Shown: piece after piece, positions 15,385-23,288 of the stretch
Position numbering within the stretch: position 1 is the first letter of the stretch
Layout: each line of letters opens with the position of its first letter
From: Anaerolineae bacterium
GTDB taxonomy: Bacteria > Chloroflexota > Anaerolineae > JAFGEY01
DNA length: 43,640 bases
Reading direction: 5' to 3'
Assembly (NCBI GenBank): GCA_016783145.1
Contig: JADHXD010000021.1
Coordinates: forward strand, 1-43,640
Made by a program: the position numbers and the translations under genes
The notes under the pieces: generated by a model
What the model was told of the DNA's origin: nothing
Database searches by the model: none
Seen by the model: the letters and a program-made list of their open reading frames with translations, nothing else

Positions 15385-16313
15385 CCGATCAGCCGCGCAT
15401 AGGAGACGCCGTCTACTCGCTGGCGGCCTCTCCCGACTATGCCCGGGATGGCCTGTGCTTTGCCGCGTGTGGCTCGGGCCTGTATCGCTCCGAAGACGGA
15501 GGCCGCACCTGGAGGGACGCCTACGTCGCCCTGGACCTGCAGGCTCCACTGATGACCACGTCGGTCGCCGTGGGTCCGGATGACGCCAGCGTGTACGCTG
15601 GCGTCATTGGGGGCGTCCTGCGCTCGTTCGACGGCGGAAAGAACTGGCTGATCGCAGAGCTCCCCTCGCCTCCGCCGGCGGTCTCGACGCTGGTCCTCTC
15701 ACCCAACTATGCGAACGACGGAACGGCCCTGGCGGGAACGGTCGAGGATGGGGTGTTTCGCTCGGCGGACCGGGGGAGCAAGTGGGCATCCTGGAACTTT
15801 GGGCTGCTCGACCTCAATGTCTACAGCCTCGCCATCTCGCCCAGCTTTGACAGCGATGATACACTCTACGTGGGCACAGAGACGGGCGTCTTTCAGAGCA
15901 CAAACGGTGGGCGTGCCTGGCGGGAGTCAGGCCTGGACATCGAGCTCGCGCCGGTGATCAGCCTGGCGCTTTCTCCCTCTTTCGCCAATGACGGCACTTT
16001 GTTCGCTGGCACCGAGTCCAGCGGCCTGTTGCGGTCACAGAACGGCGGGCTCAAGTGGGAGCGAATCGGCCGCGAGGCGGTGACCGGAGCCGTGAACGTT
16101 ATCCTCCTTGCGCCGGACTTCCCGGCCAGACCGCACCTCCTCGTGTTGGCGGAAGAAGCGCTGCTTGTCTCGCGCGATGGAGGCGCTTCCTGGTCAGAGT
16201 GGGTGTCTGGTCGCGGCGCACTCGAGGCGACGTGCATCGCCGCCCCCCAGGGGCTTGAGCCCGGGGCACCTCTCCTGGTGGGGTTGAGCCAGGGCGGCGT
16301 GCTTCTGATCTAG
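15381..16313 (+). CDS. Asp-box (BNR-type) beta-propeller protein coupled to the GroEL-like gene
   Basis: A 310-residue protein made of repeats of about 45 residues, each carrying an Asp box S-x-D/N-x-G-x-x-W: S37-W44, S82-W89, S128-W135, S173-W180, S219-W226 and S264-W271. Each repeat also has an SLALSPSFANDGTLFAGT-like strand. This predicts a six- or seven-bladed propeller of the sialidase/YCF48 fold class, without sialidase catalytic residues. No signal peptide is present, although most Asp-box proteins are exported. Its ATG overlaps the stop of the GroEL-like gene (ATGA), so the two products are probably made together and may interact. YCF48-type assembly factors are a precedent for a chaperone-like propeller; the link is inference. 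Confidence 0.85.
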   Translation: MTDQPRIGDAVYSLAASPDYARDGLCFAACGSGLYRSEDGGRTWRDAYVALDLQAPLMTTSVAVGPDDASVYAGVIGGVLRSFDGGKNWLIAELPSPPPAVSTLVLSPNYANDGTALAGTVEDGVFRSADRGSKWASWNFGLLDLNVYSLAISPSFDSDDTLYVGTETGVFQSTNGGRAWRESGLDIELAPVISLALSPSFANDGTLFAGTESSGLLRSQNGGLKWERIGREAVTGAVNVILLAPDFPARPHLLVLAEEALLVSRDGGASWSEWVSGRGALEATCIAAPQGLEPGAPLLVGLSQGGVLLI

Positions 16314-16456
16314 GTCCCGCCAGGGCACGGCTGCGCGTCGAGATCCACCGACAGTTTCCAAGGTATCACAGGGCAAAGGCAGGTCCTGCCATACCGCTAC
16401 CTTCTGCGATGGGAGTCCTGCCTGACGCATGGATTGACCTCACATGGAGAATAGAG

Positions 16457-17650
16457 ATGAAGATCACTGGACTTCGCTACGTGCTCGTCAAGGGTACCCT
16501 GGACTATGATGGTCCGCTCGGTGAAGAGCGGCTCGTTCGGCCCATCGACATCTACCCCGAGTTCCGCGCCGAGGGAACCACGTGGCCGTTGGGGCGTGCG
16601 GGTGGGCCTCCCTACCCGCTGCAGCACCTCTTCCTGTTCGTTGACACAGACGCGGGCCTGAGCGGCACGTGGGGCCCTATCTCCCCCTCTCTGGCGCAGA
16701 CCATAGAGAGTAGCCTGAAACGCGTCCTGATCGGAGAGGACCCTCACGCCATCGAGCGAATCTGGGACAAGATGTACCGGTATGCGATCCACGGGCGCAA
16801 GGGCGAGACGATGATGGCCATCAGCGCCGTCGATTTGGCCCTGTGGGACCTCAAGGGCAAGGCGCTCAATGCCCCCGTGTACGTGCTCCTCGGTGGCCCC
16901 AGCAGGGACAAGATCCGCGCCTATGCCTCGATGCTGGGCTACTCTATCGAGCCCGAATTGGCCGCCCGCCGGGCCCGGGAGGTGGTCGCCCAGGGATACA
17001 CGGCAACAAAGTGGTTCTTTCGCCACGACCCGACCGAGGGAGCGGAGGGTATGCGCAAGAACCTGGAGTTGATCCGGACGATACGGGAGGCCGTCGGTCC
17101 GGATGTGGAGATCATGTTCGACGCCTGGAGCAGTTGGAACGTGCCCTACACCATCCGCATGGCCGAGCTTGCGGCCGAATACCGGCCCTGGTGGTTCGAG
17201 GAGCCTGTGCTGGCCGATATGATCCCCCAGTATGCCGAGATCAGGCGCTCGGTCACCAGCATCGCGATCTCTGGGGGAGAGCACGAGTACACGCGCTGGG
17301 GCATCAAGGCCCTTCTGGACGCCGGAGCGGTGGACGTCCTGCAGGCAGATCCCACGTGGGCGGGCGGCATCACCGAGATGGTCAAGATCTGCGCCCTGGC
17401 TTCCGCTTATGCCATTCCGGTGATCCCTCACCACGGCGCCATGGCCTCGACCCAGCTCATCGCCTCTCAGACGATCACCACCTGCCCAATCCAGGAATGG
17501 CTCCTGCAGCACGGCTTGGCTGGCCAGCACTTTCTCAAGCACAAGATCCAGCCGGTGGACGGGCACATCGAGCTGCCCACAGGCCCGGGTATGAGCATGG
17601 AACTGGACGAGAGCCTCATCGAGTCCCGCGAGGAACTGGACCTGTCGTAG
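16457..17650 (+). CDS. Enolase-superfamily dehydratase, L-rhamnonate-dehydratase-like
   Basis: A 397-residue mandelate racemase/muconate lactonizing enzyme family protein. Metal ligands are in MFDAWSSWN (Asp), WWFEEPV (Glu) and GGEHEYTRWG (Glu), with a base in IPHHG. The blocks TKWFFRHDP, GGEHEYTRWGIKALL and VLQADPTWAGGITE are those of L-rhamnonate dehydratases, which convert L-rhamnonate to 2-keto-3-deoxy-L-rhamnonate. ATG 16457 is preferred because GGAG lies about ten bases upstream; a longer frame from 16409 adds unrelated residues. It stands alone on the plus strand but converges with an operon of sugar-acid genes. Another aldonate could be the real substrate. Confidence 0.85.
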   Translation: MKITGLRYVLVKGTLDYDGPLGEERLVRPIDIYPEFRAEGTTWPLGRAGGPPYPLQHLFLFVDTDAGLSGTWGPISPSLAQTIESSLKRVLIGEDPHAIERIWDKMYRYAIHGRKGETMMAISAVDLALWDLKGKALNAPVYVLLGGPSRDKIRAYASMLGYSIEPELAARRAREVVAQGYTATKWFFRHDPTEGAEGMRKNLELIRTIREAVGPDVEIMFDAWSSWNVPYTIRMAELAAEYRPWWFEEPVLADMIPQYAEIRRSVTSIAISGGEHEYTRWGIKALLDAGAVDVLQADPTWAGGITEMVKICALASAYAIPVIPHHGAMASTQLIASQTITTCPIQEWLLQHGLAGQHFLKHKIQPVDGHIELPTGPGMSMELDESLIESREELDLS

Positions 17651-17658
17651 GAGCATGC

Positions 17659-17696
17659 AGCCGCGGGAGGCGCACAGCGGTACGCCTCCCGCGGCT
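17659..17696. terminator. 14-bp perfect hairpin between convergent genes
   Basis: AGCCGCGGGAGGCG (17659-17672) pairs exactly with CGCCTCCCGCGGCT (17683-17696) across a ten-base loop. It lies nine bases after the rhamnonate-dehydratase-like gene and 26 bases beyond the end of the minus-strand isomerase gene. No T-tract follows on either side, so it may act as a bidirectional barrier or mRNA 3'-end stabiliser. Confidence 0.65.
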
Positions 17697-17721
17697 CTTG
17701 CCAGGTCGAGCGTCGGCCAAG

Positions 17722-19140
17722 CTACGGGCGCTCCCCGATCACCACGCTCTCCAGGCCAGCGATGTCGGCCAGGGCGATCAGCTCGTCCACCACGTCGTCG
17801 TGCACGAGCGCCCAGTGTTGGGTCATCCCCGTCCGGATCGACTGCTCGAAGAAACTGGCTACAGGAACGGCCAGCTTGACGTAGGCGTGGGGCGAGCCGA
17901 GCAGCCTGTCCTCGCCTCCCAGCGCCTCTCCTGAGGCGATCACCATCTTGAAGCGGTCTACGTCGCAGAACACGCTCAGCATCGTGACCTGCCCCGCCTT
18001 GACCCGGAAGCACATCCACGCGCTGTCCGGCTCCGACTCGACGTACTCGCCATCTGGCTCGATCAGCACATCCCCCGTGCTCTCGGCCAGGCTGATGTCG
18101 TGTACGCCTGCGTGGCCCATCAGGAGGCAGTTACCCTCCCGATCGTAAGTAAAGACCTCGCTGTACATGGGCGACTTGCCGGCCAACATCTTGAGCATCA
18201 GCAAGGCCACCGCACCCCCTACTTCGGCCTCCATGCTCACCACCGCTCTCTCAAACAGTGCGGGCACGTATAGACACGGCCTGAGCCCGATCGCCCGGTG
18301 CAGTTCCTCCGAGATGTCCTCGATCGCCAGTGCATCCAGATCGTGTGCGGCGACGACCTCAGCCAGGCCCAGCGAGGCCCGAGCCCCGTTGAACAGGCCG
18401 GCCTCGGTGGTCTGTTCCGAGATCCGAAAGCCGGCCTTCAGACCTCGCACGTACGCGGCGACGGTCTCGTCCGGGATCTGCTCGCACGCGCTGCGATAGT
18501 CCTGCACCGAGATATACTTGAGCGTCGGGCCGACCTCCTTTCTGAGCCTGAACTCGTCGACATAGGTGCCTGTCATCTGGTCGCAGCGGTAGGGAAGCAC
18601 GCCGATCGTGGCCCTACGAAGTTCGCGCACCGTCTGAGCCGCCTTGGCATAGGCGACGATCCTGTGGATCGCCTCTTTGTCCTCGTATGAGCCAAACGCA
18701 AAGCCGAACGCCTTCCCCAGCCGTTTCAGCGGGCCGCTGGCCTGCACTGCGCCCACCGGCCCGCTCGCCCGGAACAGGTCGCGCATCGTCATCGGCACTG
18801 GCAACCGCCTGAACGGCGCATAGCACCAGAGGAGGAGGGGTGTCTGCGGAAGTTTCTCCACGGCATCCAGGATGAGCCTGTCCTCGCCCCACGTGATCTG
18901 GCAGGCGACCAGGGCATCGATCCCCTCTCGCTCAAAGCGCTCGATCGCTTCGCTCACCTGCGCCCGGGTCGCCAGCACTCCCGGGTTGACCACCTCCAGG
19001 TACACTCCCAGCGCCTGCTCTATGTTGGCCGCATCAACGTCGAGCAAGTGGGACAGTCCCTGGAAAACCCCCTGGCTCGCTCCGATCTGGCTGAACCACT
19101 CCGCGGTCAGCAGCAGCAGCCCGACCTTTGGCCTTGTCAT
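17722..19140 (-). CDS. L-fucose/L-arabinose isomerase-like protein
   Basis: A 472-residue protein starting MTRPKVGLLLLTAEWFSQIG. The N-terminal Rossmann-like domains (DALVACQITWGEDRLILDAV; LLLWCYAPFRRLP) and the C-terminal segment (CLLMGHAGVHDISLAEST..., about 380-470) match the fucose isomerase-like superfamily. Members interconvert aldoses and ketoses using Mn2+. Candidate metal ligands include the acidic cluster AIEDISEELH and the late His residues. ATG 19140 follows GGGGAG; a longer frame from 19275 overlaps the GNAT gene and is rejected. It is the last gene of the minus-strand unit with uxuA, a GalB-like gene and a GNAT. The true sugar is unknown. Confidence 0.75.
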   Translation of the reverse strand: MTRPKVGLLLLTAEWFSQIGASQGVFQGLSHLLDVDAANIEQALGVYLEVVNPGVLATRAQVSEAIERFEREGIDALVACQITWGEDRLILDAVEKLPQTPLLLWCYAPFRRLPVPMTMRDLFRASGPVGAVQASGPLKRLGKAFGFAFGSYEDKEAIHRIVAYAKAAQTVRELRRATIGVLPYRCDQMTGTYVDEFRLRKEVGPTLKYISVQDYRSACEQIPDETVAAYVRGLKAGFRISEQTTEAGLFNGARASLGLAEVVAAHDLDALAIEDISEELHRAIGLRPCLYVPALFERAVVSMEAEVGGAVALLMLKMLAGKSPMYSEVFTYDREGNCLLMGHAGVHDISLAESTGDVLIEPDGEYVESEPDSAWMCFRVKAGQVTMLSVFCDVDRFKMVIASGEALGGEDRLLGSPHAYVKLAVPVASFFEQSIRTGMTQHWALVHDDVVDELIALADIAGLESVVIGERP

Positions 19141-19184
19141 GTCATCTCCCCACCTTTGGCACCGATCCGGCCCAACGGATGCAC

Positions 19185-19850
19185 CTACACATCCCCACCC
19201 GGCGCCAGCGCCAGCGCATAGCAGCGATATTCGACCGCACGATCCACGAGATGCGTCCATAGGCCCGTCGGGCACGCGTCCACCACCCGAAACCCGGCCC
19301 CTTCGTACAGACGACAGGCCGCCTCGTTCAGGCTCGTCGTGTGCAGGTGTACTCCCGGCACGCCCCCGCGACGCAACTGCTCGAGATAGGCGTCCATCAG
19401 CCGGCGGCCCACACCCCGCCCTCGATATTCCGCTGCCACGTTGATGTGCAGGTGAGCGGGATACCGGTCCAGATCAGCGCTTGCGAACTCCCCTCGGAGG
19501 GTTGACAGAGCCACGCGCGCTGTGAACGCCCAGGTCTTGCGCCCCAGCCGGTACCGTCCACGCAGCGCACGCCAGGCCACCCCAGGCAAGACCCGGCACA
19601 GCCAACGCCGCATCTGGCGCTTTGAGTTCGCGCAGCCGACCAGGAATCCTACAACCTGACCCTCGACACACGCGACCCAGCCGTATTCCCCCTCAAGATC
19701 GGTATAGTAGGCATAGAAGGCGTCGCAGTAGAGACGCCGGTCGTCCAGAAATGCCTCAACCGGCCGGCCGAAGAAAGCGGTCTCGGCGGCGATGCGGTGC
19801 AGGTCCGCCCGGTCATCGGGTTCGTACCGCCTCACCGAGAAGACGGTCAC
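19185..19850 (-). CDS. GNAT-family N-acetyltransferase
   Basis: A 221-residue GNAT protein starting at a GTG (MTVFSVRRYEPDDRADL). The acetyl-CoA binding motif is clear: HINVAAEYRGRGVGRRLMDAYLEQL, with R-G-R-G-V-G at its core. It is followed by VHLHTTSLNEAACRLYEGAGF, the usual strand-helix after motif A. An insertion of about 60 basic residues (RQMRRWLCRVLPGVAWRALR) lies between the early strands and motif A. It sits between the PIG-L gene and the isomerase gene with gaps of 79 and 44 bases. The acceptor is unknown and it may be a passenger of the catabolic operon. Confidence 0.85.
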   Translation of the reverse strand: MTVFSVRRYEPDDRADLHRIAAETAFFGRPVEAFLDDRRLYCDAFYAYYTDLEGEYGWVACVEGQVVGFLVGCANSKRQMRRWLCRVLPGVAWRALRGRYRLGRKTWAFTARVALSTLRGEFASADLDRYPAHLHINVAAEYRGRGVGRRLMDAYLEQLRRGGVPGVHLHTTSLNEAACRLYEGAGFRVVDACPTGLWTHLVDRAVEYRCYALALAPGGDV

Positions 19851-19929
19851 ATCCCTTCATCTCTCCCCTCAGGGGCAGCGGGGACTTTGGCGTTCCCACC
19901 GAACACCGTCGAGCTCGCGCCACTCACCC

Positions 19930-20673
19930 TCACAGCGGCAGCCGGTCGCCTACCCACGGCAGGACCCGCTCAAAGGCCTCGGCATACAGGATGTCGGGAC
20001 AGCCGGAGAGCCTCCGCGCCTGGAACCCCCGACGCTCCGCCACTTCCGTGTACCAGGGAACCAGGAACTCTTGCGCACGGCGGAATGCGCCCAGCGCCTC
20101 CAGCTTGACTTGCCAAACGTCGGTGATGTCCACGTACGTGTCGGGAGTGAACCCCTCCACCTCGGTCAGCGGGATCGTCGCCTCAAACAGGAACATCTGC
20201 GGTCCCCGCACGGGCGGCAGATCTGACTCCAGCCCGACAGCGCCCGCCATCTGCACCGCGCGCCCCGCCAAGCGCCACGTCGTGTCGTGGTCCACGCTCA
20301 CCGGATCAGGTCCGTGATGGGTGAGGAGCACGTCCGGCCGAAAGGCGCGGATCTCCTCAGCCAAGCGCTTGACGCGTTCCAGCGAAAAGTCAAAGCTCAG
20401 GTCACCCCAGTCGAGGACACACAGCTCAACACCCAGGACAGCGGCCGCCTGGGCGGCTTCCTCACGACGGATCTCTTTCACCTCAGCCAGGGCCGGTTTG
20501 GCTCCGCCAGCATACAGCCCGCCCGATTCGGAGCGCTCACCCAACGTCAGAGCTACTACACGAACTTGGGCGCCCCATCTGGCGTACTTGCAGATCGTTC
20601 CCCCCGCCCGAGAGCTAAAGTCCGCCGCATGCGCGCTAAAGACAAGTACGCGAGGCACGTCCTTCTCGCCCAT
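19930..20673 (-). CDS. PIG-L/LmbE-family protein, GalB-like (4-oxalomesaconate hydratase type)
   Basis: A 247-residue PIG-L fold protein. The canonical AHPDDE zinc motif is replaced by SAHAADFSSRAGG, and LGERSES, IRREEAAQAAAVLG, HHGPDPVSVDHDTTW and YAEAFERVLP follow. The HAAD-F-x2-RAGG form with a GERxES block is what I associate with GalB, a hydratase in gallate/protocatechuate 4,5-cleavage, rather than with N-acetylglucosamine deacetylases. ATG 20673 is preceded by GGAGGGAGAG. It follows uxuA by 68 bases in the same unit. An RraA-like aldolase, the next step of that pathway, is encoded about 20 kb away. Deacetylase activity cannot be fully excluded. Confidence 0.7.
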   Translation of the reverse strand: MGEKDVPRVLVFSAHAADFSSRAGGTICKYARWGAQVRVVALTLGERSESGGLYAGGAKPALAEVKEIRREEAAQAAAVLGVELCVLDWGDLSFDFSLERVKRLAEEIRAFRPDVLLTHHGPDPVSVDHDTTWRLAGRAVQMAGAVGLESDLPPVRGPQMFLFEATIPLTEVEGFTPDTYVDITDVWQVKLEALGAFRRAQEFLVPWYTEVAERRGFQARRLSGCPDILYAEAFERVLPWVGDRLPL

Positions 20674-20741
20674 CTCACTCTCCCTCCGTGTACCCCCAAC
20701 ACCCTGGACCCACCACCCTGCTTGCTCGAGCGCAGATGCCG

Positions 20742-21704
20742 CTATGGAACGGCCTCCGCCGCCGTGATCAGGGCCTTGATGTACCCGATGGCGTGTGCCC
20801 GGGCGCGGTGGCGGTATGCCGAATCCCCAACCACGTGTGGCAGGTGATCGGGGATCATCGGCCCGTCAAAGCCGACCTCTTTCCAGACCCGCATGGCCTT
20901 GAACATATCTATGTCTCCGCTGTCGATAAAGGATTCGCGGAACCGAGGCATCGCGCCCACCACATTCCGGAAATGCACGTAGAAGACCTTGCCCTGGCCC
21001 CCAAAGTGACGGATGGCGCTGAACACATCCCCGCTCCGCATCTCTGTGAAACATCCCTGGCAGAAGAGCAGGCCGTTGGAGGGGCTGGGCACGAGGTCCA
21101 GGGCCCGCTGGAAGGAGGCGACATCGACAAACAGGCAGGCCGCACCGGCAATCGGGCTGATCGGCGGGTCATCTGGATGCAGGGCCATCTTGACCCCGGC
21201 GCTCTCGGCGACGGGCATGATCGTGCGGGCAAAGTGGGCATAGTTTGCCCACAGTTCGTCGGCACCGATCTCTCTGGGGCCAGCGAGAGGCGCGTCCTCC
21301 ATCAGGGCGTGGTCATAGCTGGTGAACAGCGCCCCTCCCCTGCCGCGCGTGTGGTTGCTCGTCCGCCAGACCCGCACGGCGTGAAAGTTGTAGTGGAGGA
21401 TGGGGATGCCTGCCCTGCCTACATTGTCGATCGTGTGACAGTAGTGCGCGATCTGCTCGTCTCTCCCAGGCATGCCATAGATGATCTGCTCGTACCAGGC
21501 GTGGGGAACGTTCTGGATCGCCGCGAGCCTCAAGCCCGCCGCTTCGACCCTGGACCTGAGCTGGACGAGTTTCAGATAGTCCAGGTAGGGTCCCTCTCCT
21601 GCCAACTCGAGTGAGGCGATGGCGACCAAGTCCGTCACCCCGATCTGCTTTGCGAACTGCAGGTTCTCTTCGGTCACCTCGCGCATGCCCATGCCAACCT
21701 TCAT
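20742..21704 (-). CDS. uxuA: Mannonate dehydratase
   Basis: A 320-residue UxuA-type TIM-barrel enzyme that dehydrates D-mannonate to 2-keto-3-deoxy-D-gluconate using Mn2+/Fe2+. Family blocks: PILHYNFHAVRVWRT, MALHPDDPPISP, LLFCQGCFTEM, FYVHFRNVVG and FIDSGDIDMFKAM, with the terminal PDHLPH. Probable metal ligands are the His, Cys, His and Asp residues within them. It is somewhat shorter than the E. coli enzyme (about 394), as in many Gram-positive and Chloroflexota homologues. ATG 21704 has AAAGGAG six bases upstream, and the promoter ends at 21756, which excludes a longer start at 21869. It heads a four-gene minus-strand operon for hexuronate or aldonate use. Confidence 0.9.
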   Translation of the reverse strand: MKVGMGMREVTEENLQFAKQIGVTDLVAIASLELAGEGPYLDYLKLVQLRSRVEAAGLRLAAIQNVPHAWYEQIIYGMPGRDEQIAHYCHTIDNVGRAGIPILHYNFHAVRVWRTSNHTRGRGGALFTSYDHALMEDAPLAGPREIGADELWANYAHFARTIMPVAESAGVKMALHPDDPPISPIAGAACLFVDVASFQRALDLVPSPSNGLLFCQGCFTEMRSGDVFSAIRHFGGQGKVFYVHFRNVVGAMPRFRESFIDSGDIDMFKAMRVWKEVGFDGPMIPDHLPHVVGDSAYRHRARAHAIGYIKALITAAEAVP

Positions 21705-21755
21705 CGTGGACTCCTTTCTGCCCCTCAACCCAAATCGCCCCGTCCCTCGCCGACG

Positions 21756-21784
21756 ATTGTAGCCCAAGAGCCCACGCGCGTCAA
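21756..21784 (-). promoter_or_regulatory. Promoter of the uxuA operon
   Basis: On the minus strand TTGACG (21784-21779), a 17-base spacer and TACAAT (21761-21756). Predicted start near 21749, about 45 bases before ATG 21704. Confidence 0.75.
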
Positions 21785-21883
21785 ACAGGCTCCAGGCAGA
21801 CAGCGCGCCTTTCCTCCCTTGATCCTGCCCCCAAGTCAGCTCCGTTTCCAGTCCCAGGACCCACGTCACTCGCCAGGGGAAAG

Positions 21884-21912
21884 TGGACAGAGGGCACAGA
21901 ATGGACTACAAT
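21884..21912 (+). promoter_or_regulatory. Promoter of the UroD-family gene at 21941
   Basis: TGGACA (21884-21889), a 17-base spacer and TACAAT (21907-21912). The transcript would begin near 21919, leaving a short leader with GAGAAAGGA before ATG 21941. It diverges from the uxuA promoter about 100 bases away. Confidence 0.7.
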
Positions 21913-21940
21913 GCAGCCATCACCGAGAAAGGACGACGAC

Positions 21941-23209
21941 ATGGAATGGCAGATCTCCACGGATGAACGCGCTACCCTGCGCGACCTGGCCAAGGTGCAG
22001 GCCGAGTATGCTGCCCTGCCCGTTATGGCGCAGCGCAAGCGCACGTGGTACGACCTGAACGACGGGTGCCCGGGCGTTCTCCCTCCGGTCATCGTCGAGA
22101 CGTGGACTTTTGACCGGGACTTTATGCCTACGGAGGTATTCCGCTGCGCATCGGAGGCGGGGCAGGCTATCGAGCGGCAGCTCTTGCGGAACATCCGCAA
22201 CCACGAGCTCATCGATGACGACAAGGTCATCCCGGACACGTTTGACATCGGTTGGTGTGTGGACATCGACGAGTTCGGCGTCCCAATCGAGACAGAGACG
22301 GTGCGAGACGCCGAGGGCATCGAGACTGGCTATCGCTTTCTGCACCCGATCACCGATCTGACGAGGGACCTCGATCTGCTCAAGCCCGCCGTATGTCGCG
22401 TCGATCGCCAGCAGACGATGGCCTGGAAGGCATTCTTGGAGGATCTGTTCGGAGAGGTCCTGCCCGTCTGCATTCGCACTGGCACGTACGGCGGCACGAT
22501 GCTGACGCACAAAGTGGTCGAGCTGATGGGGATGGAGGCCTACCTGATCGCCATGTACGACTGCCCCGATCACGTACACAGGCTGATGGCCTTCCTGCGC
22601 GACAACGCGCTGCACGTGATGCGCTGGGCAGAGGCGGAGGGACTCTTGCGCCTGAACAACGGAAACCAGGACAGCTTTGGGTCCAGCTACAACTTTACCA
22701 ACAGGCTGCCCCGCTCCGACTATCCCGGCAGCCCCGTGCGGCTGCTCGACATGTGGGGTACGAGCAACAGCCAGGAGACCGTGGGCATATCGCCCAAGAT
22801 GTTCCACGAATTCTGCTACCCGTACTACCGCGACGTGTGTGAACCGATGGGCCTGCTCTACTATGGCTGCTGCGAGCCCGCCCACCCGTTCTGGGAGGAC
22901 ATCCAGCAGCTCCCTCACCTGAAAAAGATGTCTATCTCGCGCTGGTGCGACCAGGCGTACATGGGCGAGGCGTTGAGGGGCACCGAGGTCGTCTACTCTC
23001 GCAAACCAGACCCCAACTACCTCAGCGTCGATGTCAAACTGGACGAGGACGCCTGGGCGTCTCACATTCGCCAGACGCTGGAGGCGACCCGCGGGGTGTT
23101 CGTCGAGTTCATCATCCGGGACGTGTACACCATCCACGATAACCTCGACAACCCACGGCGCGCCGTTGAGATAGCCCGGCGCGAAATCGAGCAGCACTAC
23201 CGTCCGTGA
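21941..23209 (+). CDS. UroD/MtaA-superfamily protein (paralogue 1)
   Basis: A 422-residue TIM-barrel protein of the uroporphyrinogen decarboxylase superfamily, in a divergent branch. Typical blocks: GTYGGTMLTHKVVELMGMEAY, the MWGTSNSQETVGISPKMF region and LLYYGCCEPAHPFWEDI. In methylcobamide:thiol methyltransferases a zinc-binding H-x-C-G occurs at this last point; here it reads Y-G-C-C-E. Canonical UroD function is unlikely because no other haem gene is near and the N-terminal substrate Asp/Arg motifs are absent. ATG 21941 is set by GAGAAAGGA and by the promoter. Methyl transfer or another C1/decarboxylation reaction on a sugar-derived substrate is a guess from context. Confidence 0.75.
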   Translation: MEWQISTDERATLRDLAKVQAEYAALPVMAQRKRTWYDLNDGCPGVLPPVIVETWTFDRDFMPTEVFRCASEAGQAIERQLLRNIRNHELIDDDKVIPDTFDIGWCVDIDEFGVPIETETVRDAEGIETGYRFLHPITDLTRDLDLLKPAVCRVDRQQTMAWKAFLEDLFGEVLPVCIRTGTYGGTMLTHKVVELMGMEAYLIAMYDCPDHVHRLMAFLRDNALHVMRWAEAEGLLRLNNGNQDSFGSSYNFTNRLPRSDYPGSPVRLLDMWGTSNSQETVGISPKMFHEFCYPYYRDVCEPMGLLYYGCCEPAHPFWEDIQQLPHLKKMSISRWCDQAYMGEALRGTEVVYSRKPDPNYLSVDVKLDEDAWASHIRQTLEATRGVFVEFIIRDVYTIHDNLDNPRRAVEIARREIEQHYRP

Positions 23210-23288
23210 GCATCGGCCCAGCAGCCAAAAACACGGAACCCAGGGCAGCCGCCCTGCGCCGGCCCTTCACAGCGCACGGCGGCGGCTC

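Noticed and set aside
16397..18019. A 540-codon open frame on the minus strand
   Set aside because: It is antisense to the enolase-superfamily gene with all its metal-binding motifs, has no ribosome binding site and reads as low-complexity Arg/Gly/His-rich sequence typical of GC-rich shadow frames.
17722..19140. A start at 19275 giving a 517-residue isomerase
   Set aside because: The extra 45 residues are Gly/Cys-rich, overlap the GNAT gene and precede a good SD at ATG 19140.
21920..23197. A 425-codon open frame on the minus strand
   Set aside because: It is antisense to the UroD-family gene, which has a promoter and ribosome binding site; the antisense product shows no family pattern.
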